Source: a virus
Length of the DNA stretch: 45,407 nucleotides
IMG/VR virus record: IMGVR_UViG_3300042691_034885
Location: 1 to 45,407 of that record
Reading direction: 5' to 3' (one strand)
A program made the position numbers and the translations under genes. The notes under the pieces are model-generated. The model searched no databases, had not been told where the DNA came from, and saw only the letters and a program-made list of their open reading frames with translations. This document shows, in pieces, positions 24,688 to 33,027 of this stretch (position 1 is the stretch's first letter; each line of letters starts with the position of its first letter).

Positions 24688-26976
24688 CTAATCAAGCCCG
24701 AATTTTAATCTGCATCGACAATTCATTGTCATGCTCGGAGGTGAAAGTGGGTCTCCAGGGAAACGGATGCTTTGGTCGCCGACAGCAAACGAGTCATTAA
24801 CGCCAACGGTATTGCCATCCAGCAAGCGATGTTCAGACCTGGTCTTGGCATCTTTTAAGGCAATCCATGTTTTGCTTGCCGCGCCGACCTGCTTTGCCCC
24901 AAAATATACACCGGCATTGTATGAAGTCTGGGCTTCGTGTTCTGCAATCATGCGCTGTTTCTTTGATATCAAATTAACGAATACGGCTGCCAGCGCTGCT
25001 TTCAGCATTCCTGACCTGTCTTCATCTTCGGCAAGCGCTGATGCAATCAAAATTGCTGACTTGATTTCGTCTTTTGTTGAGTTGTTGACTTTTTGCATAC
25101 GCTCTATTTGCGCGTTGAGAAGTGTTTTAAATTCTTCTTCGTCCATGTCGGCTGGCATCCCTGTTTGCTCACTAATAAGACGCGCAGCGTCGTTTGTTAT
25201 GCCGGCTAGCAATGGAGTGAAATCTTCGAGCATCTGCTTGTTCCAGATTTCGCTATCGAATATTGATTCTGCCTCAAGGGTTGATGAAGATAGGGCCCTT
25301 CGTGATTTTGCGCCCATTGCTTTTTCCATCACGACTCTTTGTTGACGCTCAAAATATCTATCGAGATTTCTGTCCAGGATTTCAATCCAACGTTTTGAAT
25401 TTTCTTCCGCTTTTGCATCCCAGTCGTCAACTTGTTTGTGCTCAGACTTTGACTGCATTGAGCTCTCATATGCCGAGAGCGCGCTTGGTGACATTTGTGT
25501 TGGTGGAGGTCCAGCCTGCTCGGCCGCTAAAGCCTCGGTCATCGTGTTTGGTTTTCCACTCATGTCGACTAGCTGCGCTGGTATTTCTTGTGGTGCCTGT
25601 TCTGCCCCAGGTTGGGCGGCCATCTCTGGAGGCATTGTTCCTTCTGGAGCAGGTGTTGGCATAACTCCTGCAGCAGCGACTCCAGGCATTCCTGGTTGCT
25701 GACCAGCCGCGGCAGCAGCAGCTGCCTGTTCTGCGGAGTCGAACTTCTTGTCGGTATAGCCAATAGGGGTGAGGTTCGGATTAGCAAGCATTGCTTGCAT
25801 CAAATCTGATTCGATGTGTCTGCGCCCTGTTGCTGCACGATATTCATTTCCGCTGATTAATCCATTTTGAAACTCATCAAGCAAATAACGCTCGCGCTCT
25901 TGCTTGTAGAGAATTAGAATTGGGACATCAGAGGTGTCGAAGTCAATGTAGTACTCCTCATCTAATTCGTCCAATGCGCGACCGATTAGCTCCATGTGCG
26001 GAAGCATTGTTTCGTTCCAAAACACACGATGTTCTTCTGCTGCGTTGGAGAATGTTCTGCCTGATGCATTGCCGATTACTGACTCTGGTACGCCAAATGA
26101 CGCAAGTATTTCTTCTTTTGTAATTTGTCGCATTTGGATGTAGTTTGCGTCACGCGGACTCGCCCCAGTATCGACATAGTCAACACCTTCGTCGGATGAA
26201 ACGACGGTTATCGAACCAGCGCGATTTATATTTCCTCTAAATCTTGCTCGTAATTCATCTTTGTCGTCGTCGTCTATTTCACCCTTAACAACGAGCAGTC
26301 CACCCGGTCTTCCGTCATTGAGAAGGAAGTTCCTGTTATACACCTTTGATAGGTTTTCGATTTCTACTGCTATTCCCGCCGACTCAAGTGGGGTCATGGA
26401 CAGGTATGGGTCGAGTGGGTGTGGCTTACGAATCCAGCAAACATCTTCTGGCTTGAGGGTTATTTTTGTCCCATTGCGCATATCTACTTCGTAGCCAGCA
26501 ACAAATTTTCGTGGGTCCGGTATTGGCGATGTGTGCTGTGGTGGAAGAAGTTGCAGAGCAATGATGCTTCCATCTTTGCCGCGAACTTTTTCAATAAACG
26601 CGCCGCGTGATGACATCAGCAATTGTGATGACAGTCGATACCTAAATACAAAAGAGTTCTCCCCCATATTCGACTTTGAGTTCAAAATGTCGAGAATCTT
26701 GTTATCGTAATTATCTGTGACTATTTTTCCATGCGGAGAATTGTCTTTGCGCAAAATGACAGGGAGTCTCGCCTGGTTTCCAGCAATGGCATCGATACAT
26801 CTATTCACCCATGTAACTTTTGCCATTCCCTCGCGATAGGCACGCTCAATGTCCCATGAGTCTCTATACGGCTTTCCAGCCATGCTTGGATTAAATGCGA
26901 TTGGTGCACCGGGGGTTATCAGCGACTTCTGCCCTGAAGACTGGAGCGACTTGTTTTGCGATGAGTTCCACGCCAT
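24688..26976 (-). CDS. Portal protein fused to MuF-like minor head domain (762 aa)
   Basis: Residues about 25-400 read as an HK97-type portal: KSNMGENSFVFRYRLSSQLL, LLPPQHTSPIPDP, SKVYNRNFLLNDGRPGGLLV, then QMRQITKEEILASFGVPESV. A Gln/Pro/Ala-rich linker occupies about 415-500. The C-terminal 100 residues match the Mu gpF-type minor head domain: ASKTWIALKDAKTRSEHRLL, a G.TV..... F segment, FPGDPLSPP, and the closing NCRC. Typical portals are about 400-550 residues and MuF is usually a separate gene, so this is a fusion. The portal forms the dodecameric ring for DNA packaging and tail attachment; MuF domains sit inside the head. It starts 9 bases after the small membrane-protein gene. Confidence 0.9.
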   Translation of the reverse strand: MAWNSSQNKSLQSSGQKSLITPGAPIAFNPSMAGKPYRDSWDIERAYREGMAKVTWVNRCIDAIAGNQARLPVILRKDNSPHGKIVTDNYDNKILDILNSKSNMGENSFVFRYRLSSQLLMSSRGAFIEKVRGKDGSIIALQLLPPQHTSPIPDPRKFVAGYEVDMRNGTKITLKPEDVCWIRKPHPLDPYLSMTPLESAGIAVEIENLSKVYNRNFLLNDGRPGGLLVVKGEIDDDDKDELRARFRGNINRAGSITVVSSDEGVDYVDTGASPRDANYIQMRQITKEEILASFGVPESVIGNASGRTFSNAAEEHRVFWNETMLPHMELIGRALDELDEEYYIDFDTSDVPILILYKQERERYLLDEFQNGLISGNEYRAATGRRHIESDLMQAMLANPNLTPIGYTDKKFDSAEQAAAAAAAGQQPGMPGVAAAGVMPTPAPEGTMPPEMAAQPGAEQAPQEIPAQLVDMSGKPNTMTEALAAEQAGPPPTQMSPSALSAYESSMQSKSEHKQVDDWDAKAEENSKRWIEILDRNLDRYFERQQRVVMEKAMGAKSRRALSSSTLEAESIFDSEIWNKQMLEDFTPLLAGITNDAARLISEQTGMPADMDEEEFKTLLNAQIERMQKVNNSTKDEIKSAILIASALAEDEDRSGMLKAALAAVFVNLISKKQRMIAEHEAQTSYNAGVYFGAKQVGAASKTWIALKDAKTRSEHRLLDGNTVGVNDSFAVGDQSIRFPGDPLSPPSMTMNCRCRLKFGLD

Positions 26977-26985
26977 AAAATGCGA

Positions 26986-27153
26986 TTATTCCAGTCCTAG
27001 TAGAAACCCTAATGCGCCGCAACTTACCCCAGATGCTATGAAACCAACAGCAGGGGAAATATAAAAAGCGCCAATTGTTGTCATAATTATAAATGACGCC
27101 ATTAGCAAATTGGCAGTTCTACCCCTTGTAAACCAATTTTGTATTTTTTTCAT
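26986..27153 (-). CDS. Small membrane protein upstream of portal (55 aa)
   Basis: A 55-residue frame from ATG 27153 to TAA at 26986. After a basic N-terminus (KKIQNWFTRGR) there is one hydrophobic segment (LLMASFIIMTTIGAFYI) and a second (AVGFIASGVSCGALGFLLGL), giving two membrane passes with the N-terminus probably inside. It is the first gene of the minus-strand block and is followed 9 bases later by the portal. The upstream GGTGG-like ribosome site is weak. Small two-pass proteins at this position occur, as I recall, in related phages; the function is unknown. Confidence 0.7.
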   Translation of the reverse strand: MKKIQNWFTRGRTANLLMASFIIMTTIGAFYISPAVGFIASGVSCGALGFLLGLE

Positions 27154-27222
27154 CCGCCCACCAGTTACATGTCTTTCGTATGATTAAATACTAGTACTAA
27201 AAATGTTTGCGACAGGAACACG
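27154..27222. promoter_or_regulatory. Divergent intergenic region between minus head block and terminase
   Basis: This 69-base AT-rich gap separates two oppositely transcribed blocks, so it likely holds at least one promoter per direction. It contains overlapping palindromes TACTAGTA (27189-27196) and TAGTACTA (27192-27199), which could be a regulator site. AGGA lies about 6 bases before the terminase ATG. No -35/-10 pair with good spacing was found by eye. Confidence 0.4.
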
Positions 27223-28527
27223 ATGACGAAATGGGATGAAGTCTTAAAATACCTAGAGCCTAAAAAACCTTTGTTTTGCCCCGAGGAGCCATCGTTGACT
27301 CAGCGTGTGTTTCTTAGAACATATGACATTGAAGCTCTTTTCGGTGGTGCTGCTGGCGGTGGTAAGAGCTCTGCATTACTAATGGCCGCACTTCAATATG
27401 TTGATGTCCCTGGCTATTCCGCGATTCTTTTCCGCCGAACATACGCCGACTTGGCCCTGCCTGGAGCATTGATGGACCGCTTTAAGTCGTGGATTACGCA
27501 ATACGACGAAGTTCATTGGAACGCTAATAGCTTTATAGCTACGTTCCCATCTGGCGCCAGAATCTCGTTCGGATACCTAAATAATGTGGGTGACTACCTT
27601 AGATACAAGGGTTCTGAATTTCAATTCATCGGCATGGACGAGGTAACCGAAATACGAGAGACGGATTATCGATACCTGTTCTCTCGACTCCGTCGCCCGT
27701 CTACTGGCGAACTTTCAAAGGTCCCACTACGGATGCGGTCAGCGTCAAACCCAGCGCCCAATTGGGTTAGGCAGCGCTTTATTGTAGAAGGAAAGGAACA
27801 GGGTCGGATATTTGTTCCATCCATGCTGACCGACAACCCAGGCATCGACGCCGAGTCGTACCGTCAAGCACTGTCCGCCCTAGACCCGATAGAACGTCGG
27901 CGTCTTGAGATGGGTGACTGGTGGGCAACAACCCTGGGAACCATTTTTGACAGAACTGCGTTTGTGCCAATTGACCCACTAAGTGTGCCAGAGGTCACAT
28001 CAAGTGCTCGAGTTGTGAGGTTTTGGGACTTGGCTGCTACTGAGCCAAATCACGCCAACCCTAATCCTGACTGGACCGTAGGGACTTTAATGCTTTTCGA
28101 CCAAGGTATCGCTTATGTGCTGGACGTCAGAAAAGCGCGAGTCAAGAACGAAAAGGTAGAGCAACTTATTGCCCAGACTGCATACGAAGATGGCCATACG
28201 GTCCCAATTCGGATGGAACAAGAGCCTGGTTCATCAGGGAAAGCGCTTGTGGACCAATACGCCAGATACGTTTTGCCTGGATATGACTTTGCCGGAATCA
28301 GGTCAACGGGGGACAAACTAACCCGCGCCCGCCCTTTTTCGGCCGCCGTGGCAAACGGGAACGTTCGCGTAGTACAGGCCCCATGGCTTTCGGACTGGTT
28401 GGACGAATTTTCCTCGTTCCCGGAAGCATGTGACCACGACGACCAGGTTGACTCGGCGGTTGGGGCATTTACACATTTAACTGGTTTGGGGTTGCCACAG
28501 AGGAGACAAGTCTCTATAATCATCTAG
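27223..28527 (+). CDS. terL: Terminase large subunit (434 aa)
   Basis: The packaging motor ATPase and nuclease. Walker A is GGAAGGGKSS at residues 41-50, with a Walker B-like FIGMDEVTE near 135-143. The C-terminal nuclease has WDLAATE near 270 and DHDDQVDSAVGA near 405, giving the usual acidic metal-binding residues. The length is normal for TerL. It is divergent from the portal gene, an arrangement less common than terminase-portal on one strand. No small terminase was recognised in the window. It is followed after 27 bases by the recombination genes. Confidence 0.95.
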   Translation: MTKWDEVLKYLEPKKPLFCPEEPSLTQRVFLRTYDIEALFGGAAGGGKSSALLMAALQYVDVPGYSAILFRRTYADLALPGALMDRFKSWITQYDEVHWNANSFIATFPSGARISFGYLNNVGDYLRYKGSEFQFIGMDEVTEIRETDYRYLFSRLRRPSTGELSKVPLRMRSASNPAPNWVRQRFIVEGKEQGRIFVPSMLTDNPGIDAESYRQALSALDPIERRRLEMGDWWATTLGTIFDRTAFVPIDPLSVPEVTSSARVVRFWDLAATEPNHANPNPDWTVGTLMLFDQGIAYVLDVRKARVKNEKVEQLIAQTAYEDGHTVPIRMEQEPGSSGKALVDQYARYVLPGYDFAGIRSTGDKLTRARPFSAAVANGNVRVVQAPWLSDWLDEFSSFPEACDHDDQVDSAVGAFTHLTGLGLPQRRQVSIII

Positions 28528-28554
28528 CAACACCTACTTAACTACTGGAGTGCT

Positions 28555-29064
28555 ATGACAATTGAAGGGATACCAGCCTGGTCCGAGGCAATCGATTCTG
28601 CCAACCGTTCCTTGCTTTCTTTGGATAAATCTTTCCAAGAACTTGCTAAAAGCGGAGACATGGAGGTGATTTGCTCAGCTCTTGTTGAGGCAAATCTTCT
28701 CAAACAAAGCATGTCTGTTGCTTACGATTCGCTTTGCCACATCGTGAGTGGCGTAATGGGCAATACTGCCGAATACGTTGTTGCAGATGGAAGCAAGGTT
28801 GAGAAGCGAGCCGGAAACGACCGCAAAAAGTGGCAACATAAAGAACTTGCGGAAAACATTGCATCGCGTTTAAACGACATGTCGGTGGATATGTCGACGG
28901 GTGAAATAACAATGAGTCCGCAGGAGATGGTCGTCAAACTGCTCGACTACTGTGCACCGTCTTATTGGCGCGTAAAAGAACTTGCAAAAATTGGCATTTC
29001 TGCCGATAAGTTTTGCGAAGTGGAAGAAAAAGAAGCAAGTATCATCGTCCGAAAGGGGAAGTAA
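28555..29064 (+). CDS. Hypothetical protein preceding Rad52-like gene (169 aa)
   Basis: A 169-residue largely helical protein; GGAG lies a few bases before its ATG. The stop codon abuts the start of the Rad52-like gene, indicating a shared operon. No enzymatic motif, cysteine cluster or membrane segment is visible. The steady linkage to annealing and exonuclease genes suggests a role in recombination or replication, but I do not recognise a family. Confidence 0.7.
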   Translation: MTIEGIPAWSEAIDSANRSLLSLDKSFQELAKSGDMEVICSALVEANLLKQSMSVAYDSLCHIVSGVMGNTAEYVVADGSKVEKRAGNDRKKWQHKELAENIASRLNDMSVDMSTGEITMSPQEMVVKLLDYCAPSYWRVKELAKIGISADKFCEVEEKEASIIVRKGK

Positions 29065-29715
29065 ATGTCATCTATCTACCAGCAACTGTCCGAGCAGTTC
29101 CCTCAGGAAATGGAACGCTCACTAACCAAGAGCGGAACAAGCCTAACGTATATTCCTGTCAGTGAAGTAATTAATCGCCTCAACAAGGTTCTTGGAGTAG
29201 ACAAGTGGTCATTCAAGATTGTTCGTTGTGAACGCGATGCATCAGACCCAGACTTTGTTGTCGCTCATGTGCGTCTTGAGTGGTGCCCAGCGCTGGGTGA
29301 AGAATTCAACATCGTTACTCGCGATGGATTTGGTGGACAAAAAATCAAGCGCACGAAGCAGGGCCAAATTGTTGACCTCGGTGATGAGTTCAAGGGAGCA
29401 ATTTCTGATGCTCTCAAAAAAGCAGCACAGACCCTTGGCGTTGGCCTATACCTTGCTCGTAGCGAAGATGCGATGGAAATCGAGCAAGTTATGGATTCTG
29501 TTCCAGACAATCTTGAGGCTCAAGTTGTTTGGGATAACTTCCTTGGCGTAAGCAAGAAGTTCAACGCCGAACAGAAGGCTGCCTTGCGCACGAAGTGGAC
29601 TGAGTGGAGTGGCGGCAAGCCGGTTCCTCAGAAAGAGAACATCTCCATGGCCGAAGCAGAGTTTCTGCATGCTGAAGCAATCGCCATTGCGTTTTCTGCC
29701 ACCAAGCAGGATTAA
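29065..29715 (+). CDS. Rad52-family single-strand annealing protein (216 aa)
   Basis: The core LTYIPVSEVINRLNKVLGVD, W..KIV, GFGGQKIKR and DLGDEFKGAISDALKKAAQT, ending in LGVGLYLAR, is the Rad52/Rad22 fold signature of phage annealing proteins. It would anneal complementary single strands during phage replication, working with the PD-(D/E)XK nuclease encoded next. The C-terminal 60 residues are helical and variable, as usual. It starts directly after the preceding stop codon and is 2 bases from the next gene. Confidence 0.85.
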   Translation: MSSIYQQLSEQFPQEMERSLTKSGTSLTYIPVSEVINRLNKVLGVDKWSFKIVRCERDASDPDFVVAHVRLEWCPALGEEFNIVTRDGFGGQKIKRTKQGQIVDLGDEFKGAISDALKKAAQTLGVGLYLARSEDAMEIEQVMDSVPDNLEAQVVWDNFLGVSKKFNAEQKAALRTKWTEWSGGKPVPQKENISMAEAEFLHAEAIAIAFSATKQD

Positions 29716-29717
29716 TA

Positions 29718-30509
29718 GTGTCTTCGGAGATAAATCAACTTCCACCACACTTATCGGCGTCATCAATTGGCACGTTTCAGCAGTGTCCGCTGCGTTTTAA
29801 GTTGTCTCGCATAGACAAGATACCCGAGCCTCCCACAGAGGCAACTTTGATGGGCAATTTTGTACACGACACATTGGAGTACTTCTACAACACGTACCAA
29901 CCTGAAGAGCGAATTATTTCCAATGCTCAACTTTCTGCACGCATCGTGTGGGAGTCGGAAGGTTGGGCTGAACGGGTAACGCCATTTCTCAAGACGTTTT
30001 CAATAAATGATTTTCGATGGAATTCGTGGTGGTGTATCGAGAACCTATTTGGTTTGGAGAACCCAGGGAAAATCAACCCACGGGGAGTTGAGTTTGAAGT
30101 CAATGGCTCAATCAACGGAGTGGTGATAAAGGGTTTTATAGACCGATGGATTCAAGATGAAAACATAGTCACAATAAGCGACTACAAAACCGGCAAGACC
30201 CCATCTTCTCGCTATATGGAGGGAAAGTTTTTCCAGCTTATTTTGTACGCCCTGCTCCTCAAGGAGATGGGCATGAAAGAAGAAGAATTCAATCTTGAGC
30301 TTCTCTATCTTAAGGACGGAGTCCGCAAGACACATACCCCATCAGAGATTGACTACAAGTCAGCAGTGCATTTAATTACGACAGTAAAAAAGGAGATAGA
30401 CCAAGCATATGAAGACAACAACTGGCCAGCGGTTCCATCACGACTCTGCGACTGGTGCATTTACAAGTCGGGTGTCTGCAGCTATTGGAACAAAAAAAAT
30501 GAACGATGA
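29718..30509 (+). CDS. RecB/Cas4-type PD-(D/E)XK exonuclease with likely Fe-S cluster (263 aa)
   Basis: Starts with GTG at 29718. A single cysteine near residue 20 (QQCPLRFKLSR) and a C-terminal CDWCIYKSGVC provide four cysteines, as in the iron-sulfur cluster of AddB and Cas4 nucleases. The nuclease core shows GNFVHDTLE near the N-terminus, VVIKGFIDRW and DYKTGK (Asp and Lys of the PD-(D/E)XK motif), and the helix FFQLILYALLL. It probably resects DNA ends to make substrate for the Rad52-like protein. The next gene begins 11 bases inside its end. Confidence 0.85.
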   Translation: MSSEINQLPPHLSASSIGTFQQCPLRFKLSRIDKIPEPPTEATLMGNFVHDTLEYFYNTYQPEERIISNAQLSARIVWESEGWAERVTPFLKTFSINDFRWNSWWCIENLFGLENPGKINPRGVEFEVNGSINGVVIKGFIDRWIQDENIVTISDYKTGKTPSSRYMEGKFFQLILYALLLKEMGMKEEEFNLELLYLKDGVRKTHTPSEIDYKSAVHLITTVKKEIDQAYEDNNWPAVPSRLCDWCIYKSGVCSYWNKKNER

Positions 30510-30987
30510 GTCATTTGCGCGGATTGTTGCAGAAGACGTTAAAAATAAAATTACAGAAAGCCAACGCGATTATTTGATGCTTCCGCAAAACCGAGACCGG
30601 TGGAAGCGCGCTCTCATTGCGTTAATCAATAACATCGAATCACAAATAGCAGATATCGAGGATGACAAGACGTCCGATGTGGAGCGCTACGAAGCACTTG
30701 GGGTGCAGGGGAAGGCCTTGGCAGTTGAGGCCAGCGCAGCATATGATGCAAAATTAAACAAAATCAATCGCTTCAAGTTCTATGTTGAAAACCGTTTGAC
30801 TTTTGTTGAAGGTCTGGTCGATGAGCAGTACGAAATGTCGCGTAAAGAAATTCTTGAAGCGGCAATCCACAAGTACCTACAGATGCTCGATGACCTTGAT
30901 TACGAGCGCACAGAACTGGATGATGCGCTTGAGTATGCGCTCATCAACAACACGCTCGAGGCGTTTAATTCAGTTACACTTGACTAG
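30499..30987 (+). CDS. Hypothetical coiled-coil protein (162 aa)
   Basis: ATG 30499 (MNDESFARIVAED) is preferred: it overlaps the nuclease by only 11 bases, while the longer frame from 30409 would add 30 residues lying inside the upstream gene in another frame. The protein is acidic and nearly all helical, with heptad-like stretches (LIALINNIESQIADIEDDK; ILEAAIHKYLQMLDDLDYE). No known motif is present. Position in the recombination operon, one base before the HNH gene, suggests DNA metabolism. Confidence 0.7.
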   Translation: MNDESFARIVAEDVKNKITESQRDYLMLPQNRDRWKRALIALINNIESQIADIEDDKTSDVERYEALGVQGKALAVEASAAYDAKLNKINRFKFYVENRLTFVEGLVDEQYEMSRKEILEAAIHKYLQMLDDLDYERTELDDALEYALINNTLEAFNSVTLD

Positions 30988-31289
30988 TGCGTCATAGGTC
31001 AAAAAAGAAAGAAGCTGAATACAGGCTAAGAAGACCATTGGTTGCAAGACTTCTAGAAGAACGCCCATGGTGTGAGGCCTGCGCAAAATTTGCCGAGCAT
31101 GACGGTGTTGGAATATACAGAAGAAATCCAAGCAGTGACGTTCATGAGATTGTTCGTCGTTCTCAGGGCGGGTCAATTCTCGACGAAGAAAATCTTATGA
31201 CTGTATGCAGACCATGCCATACGCGAATAGGGAACTACCCGCAACTTGCGTTTGAACTTGGCCTAGCAAAACATGGTTGGGAGCGCTAA
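30987..31289 (+). CDS. HNH endonuclease (100 aa)
   Basis: A small HNH nuclease starting with GTG at 30987, overlapping the previous stop by one base. It has the paired metal-binding cysteines (CEAC near 30 and CRPC near 75), the central VHEIVRRSQGG that holds the first HNH histidine, and NLMTVCRPCHTRI with the Asn and last His. In many phages a short HNH protein works with the terminase in DNA end formation; its presence four genes downstream of terL fits that but does not prove it. Its 3' end overlaps the converging gene by 4 bases. Confidence 0.85.
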   Translation: MRHRSKKKEAEYRLRRPLVARLLEERPWCEACAKFAEHDGVGIYRRNPSSDVHEIVRRSQGGSILDEENLMTVCRPCHTRIGNYPQLAFELGLAKHGWER

Positions 31290-31906
31290 ATATCGACTGA
31301 GCCAATTCTCGGATTTACTCGTCTACTCCCCGACCAAGCCGCTCTTAATGTTTCTCCGTCGGATGTTGTTATGTCGCCGCCGTTCAAAAACGGCCCATAC
31401 CCGCCTGCGACTATCACCAAATCAGCAACACCAAAAAGCGCCAAAGTAACTCTTCGTCTGCGCCATTTTTCTTCTACAAAAATTTGTTGAATTTTTGAAT
31501 CCTGCCTAAACCACTGAACAAATCCAACTCGTTCCGAACGGCCAATAAATTTTCTTTTGATTAAATCTTGTTCCATTACGATTGTTCCCGATGGGTAATC
31601 ATCACCGTGCAGGGCATAGACAAAAATCATTGGGATTGGTGGGCCATTTGGATACGGTTTATCAACTTCTTTTACCACGTACCAAAGCGGTGGCGTGATG
31701 TTCATGACATCGTTGTCGTTCCAATTTATGAACAGATTTTGGTTCTCATCAATAGAGCCGAACCAAATTACATCTGATTCTGTTGGTCTGTTATCAGAAA
31801 CGACAATGGACGGACGCTCAAACTCCTCCGTAGAGAAAGCATGAACCTCCGCCCATCTGTCTGTTAGTTGTTTCGGTTTCCAGAACCAAAGTTGCTTGAA
31901 CGCCAT
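31286..31906 (-). CDS. GNAT-like protein (206 aa)
   Basis: The C-terminal half has IQQIFVEEKWRRRRVTLALF, close to the beta4 to acetyl-CoA loop of GNAT acetyltransferases (V..+.RRR.....L), followed by a hydrophobic strand and a Gly-rich turn. The N-terminal half is Trp- and Pro-rich and not typical of GNATs. I therefore call it GNAT-like with low certainty; loss of the catalytic function is possible. It is on the minus strand, 9 bases after the 232-residue gene, and converges with the HNH gene. Confidence 0.5.
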   Translation of the reverse strand: MAFKQLWFWKPKQLTDRWAEVHAFSTEEFERPSIVVSDNRPTESDVIWFGSIDENQNLFINWNDNDVMNITPPLWYVVKEVDKPYPNGPPIPMIFVYALHGDDYPSGTIVMEQDLIKRKFIGRSERVGFVQWFRQDSKIQQIFVEEKWRRRRVTLALFGVADLVIVAGGYGPFLNGGDITTSDGETLRAAWSGSRRVNPRIGSVDI

Positions 31907-31915
31907 TCGGCTAGA

Positions 31916-32614
31916 TTAGTCGTTCCACCATGTCGTGAATTCACGAACTGGTGCGGATGTTGCGTTTTCTCCCCACATTCCGCTATAGGCAACATGGATA
32001 TCTACATATGCATTATTTTCATATCCAGTCCAGTCTCCTGCAAAGTTATACACAAATATCTGCAGCATTTCATCAACATTCATGACCGACATGTCCGTTG
32101 TGTATGCACGTGTATTCCATTCTGCCTCGTCCCACGCGATGTTGGCCATTACGCTGTTATCTTCGCTCCCGAACAATGGTGCGGTTCTTGCAGTGCTTCT
32201 TAGGGATGGAAGATATGTAAATCCTCCACCTGCAGCAAACGCGCCAATTCTTCCTGCTGCATCGTCTGGGTTGCCGAGCCACATCGTAGGTTTTAGTGAT
32301 TCATCTGCGCTGATGCCATATCCAGTTTGTCCACCAAAGAAAGCGCCGAAGTCGGTTGGCGAGTCAAAGTTATCTACAGGGTTTGCTGCGTTTTTTGCTT
32401 TGAACGCGCATAGCTTAAGAGTTCTTTCTGTTTCCATGAAGTCCCCTACAATGCCTTCCCAGAGACCATCGCTTCCATCGTAAACGGTGGTTGTCGTAAA
32501 CCAGATTGAGTCAATCTTCACTCTGAACGGGAATGACACATTTAAGAATGACGGGTCATTTATTCTGACTTGCCACCTGTAGTTAACGATTGATGGTGCG
32601 TTTATTCCTGACAA
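31916..32614 (-). CDS. Hypothetical beta-rich protein, possible virion protein (232 aa)
   Basis: The start is TTG at 32614, supported by AGGAG placed 6 bases upstream. The protein is rich in Trp, Tyr, Phe, Thr and Gly, has few charged helices, and looks like an all-beta structural protein (for example a decoration, fibre or capsid-surface protein). No cysteine pair, signal peptide or membrane segment is visible. It heads a two-gene minus-strand island and probably has its own promoter in the 413-base gap upstream. Function is unknown. Confidence 0.65.
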   Translation of the reverse strand: MSGINAPSIVNYRWQVRINDPSFLNVSFPFRVKIDSIWFTTTTVYDGSDGLWEGIVGDFMETERTLKLCAFKAKNAANPVDNFDSPTDFGAFFGGQTGYGISADESLKPTMWLGNPDDAAGRIGAFAAGGGFTYLPSLRSTARTAPLFGSEDNSVMANIAWDEAEWNTRAYTTDMSVMNVDEMLQIFVYNFAGDWTGYENNAYVDIHVAYSGMWGENATSAPVREFTTWWND

Positions 32615-32620
32615 TTTATA

Positions 32621-32625
32621 CTCCT
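32621..32625 (-). promoter_or_regulatory. Shine-Dalgarno AGGAG before a TTG start
   Basis: AGGAG on the minus strand, 6 bases before TTG at 32614. The next in-frame starts have no comparable site, so this decides the unusual TTG start. Confidence 0.65.
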
Positions 32626-32755
32626 AATAGATAGTGTTTGAAATAATATTATCATTAGCTACAAAACTTAATGCTACTCAAAAACAATTTGTTTATTTAA
32701 CACCTACGTGTTTTGATATCGGTGTATCGTTGTAATTCTTAGGACCGTTATAGGC

Positions 32756-32800
32756 GCGAAAGTCGGGTGCACAGGGCAACGTGCAGCACCCGGCTTTTGC
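32756..32800. terminator. Long hairpin (15-bp stem), terminator-like in both directions
   Basis: Bases 32756-32770 (GCGAAAGTCGGGTGC) pair with 32786-32800 (GCACCCGGCTTTTGC) over 15 positions with two G-U pairs and a 15-base loop. A-rich and T-rich flanks lie inside the stem, as in bidirectional intrinsic terminators. It lies in the gene-free region between the minus island and the RuvC gene, so it does not directly follow a coding gene. Confidence 0.6.
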
Positions 32801-32998
32801 GTCTCTTTCATTTAACGGCAGCAAAGAACTCTTTACCTGACCATATTTTTCGTAGTGGTACTCTGAGGTTCTCTAGCCGGTAGCCATTTCCAAGGGAAGA
32901 AAGGCAGGTGGTCAAAGAGTCTAGTGATTTTTCACGGCAAAACAAATTTTGATGTTCGAAATTTGGAAACCCGCCTGATTGCTAGAGGTCAGGCGGGT
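32801..32998 (+). ncRNA. Candidate structured non-coding RNA between two terminator-like hairpins
   Basis: No frame of useful length exists on either strand of the 413-base gap 32615-33027. Between its two strong hairpins, CTCTTT (32829-32834) and GACCA (32839-32843) pair with TGGTC (32909-32913) and AAAGAG (32914-32919), an 11-base helix with one 4-base bulge. Inside it, TGGTAC and GTAGCCA pair around a GGTT-CTCT-AGCC hairpin. GTGA-TTTT-TCAC forms another small hairpin before the last stem. No tRNA or named RNA family is recognised. Strand is inferred from the final hairpin and the lack of other use for it; a promoter was not identified. Confidence 0.35.
32969..32998 (+). terminator. Perfect 10-bp GC-rich hairpin, intrinsic-terminator-like
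   Basis: ACCCGCCTGA (32969-32978) and TCAGGCGGGT (32989-32998) form a perfect 10-base stem with a 10-base loop, preceded by GGAA and followed by GTTTGCTG. The short T-run is modest. It ends 29 bases before the RuvC start, so it should shield that gene from upstream transcription or end a small RNA made from the gap. Confidence 0.65.
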
Positions 32999-33027
32999 GT
33001 TTGCTGTATTGGATTAGTATCTAAATC

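Noticed and set aside
28113-28523. 136-residue minus-strand frame opposite the terminase
   Set aside because: It is antisense to the conserved nuclease domain of TerL and has no independent support.
31916-32614. 232-residue protein as the missing major capsid protein
   Set aside because: Too short and without HK97 E-loop or spine-helix patterns; it is also separated from the head genes.
32801-32968. tRNA gene in the gene-free region
   Set aside because: No acceptor stem, no GTTC-type T-loop with a paired arm and no anticodon stem in proper order could be built.
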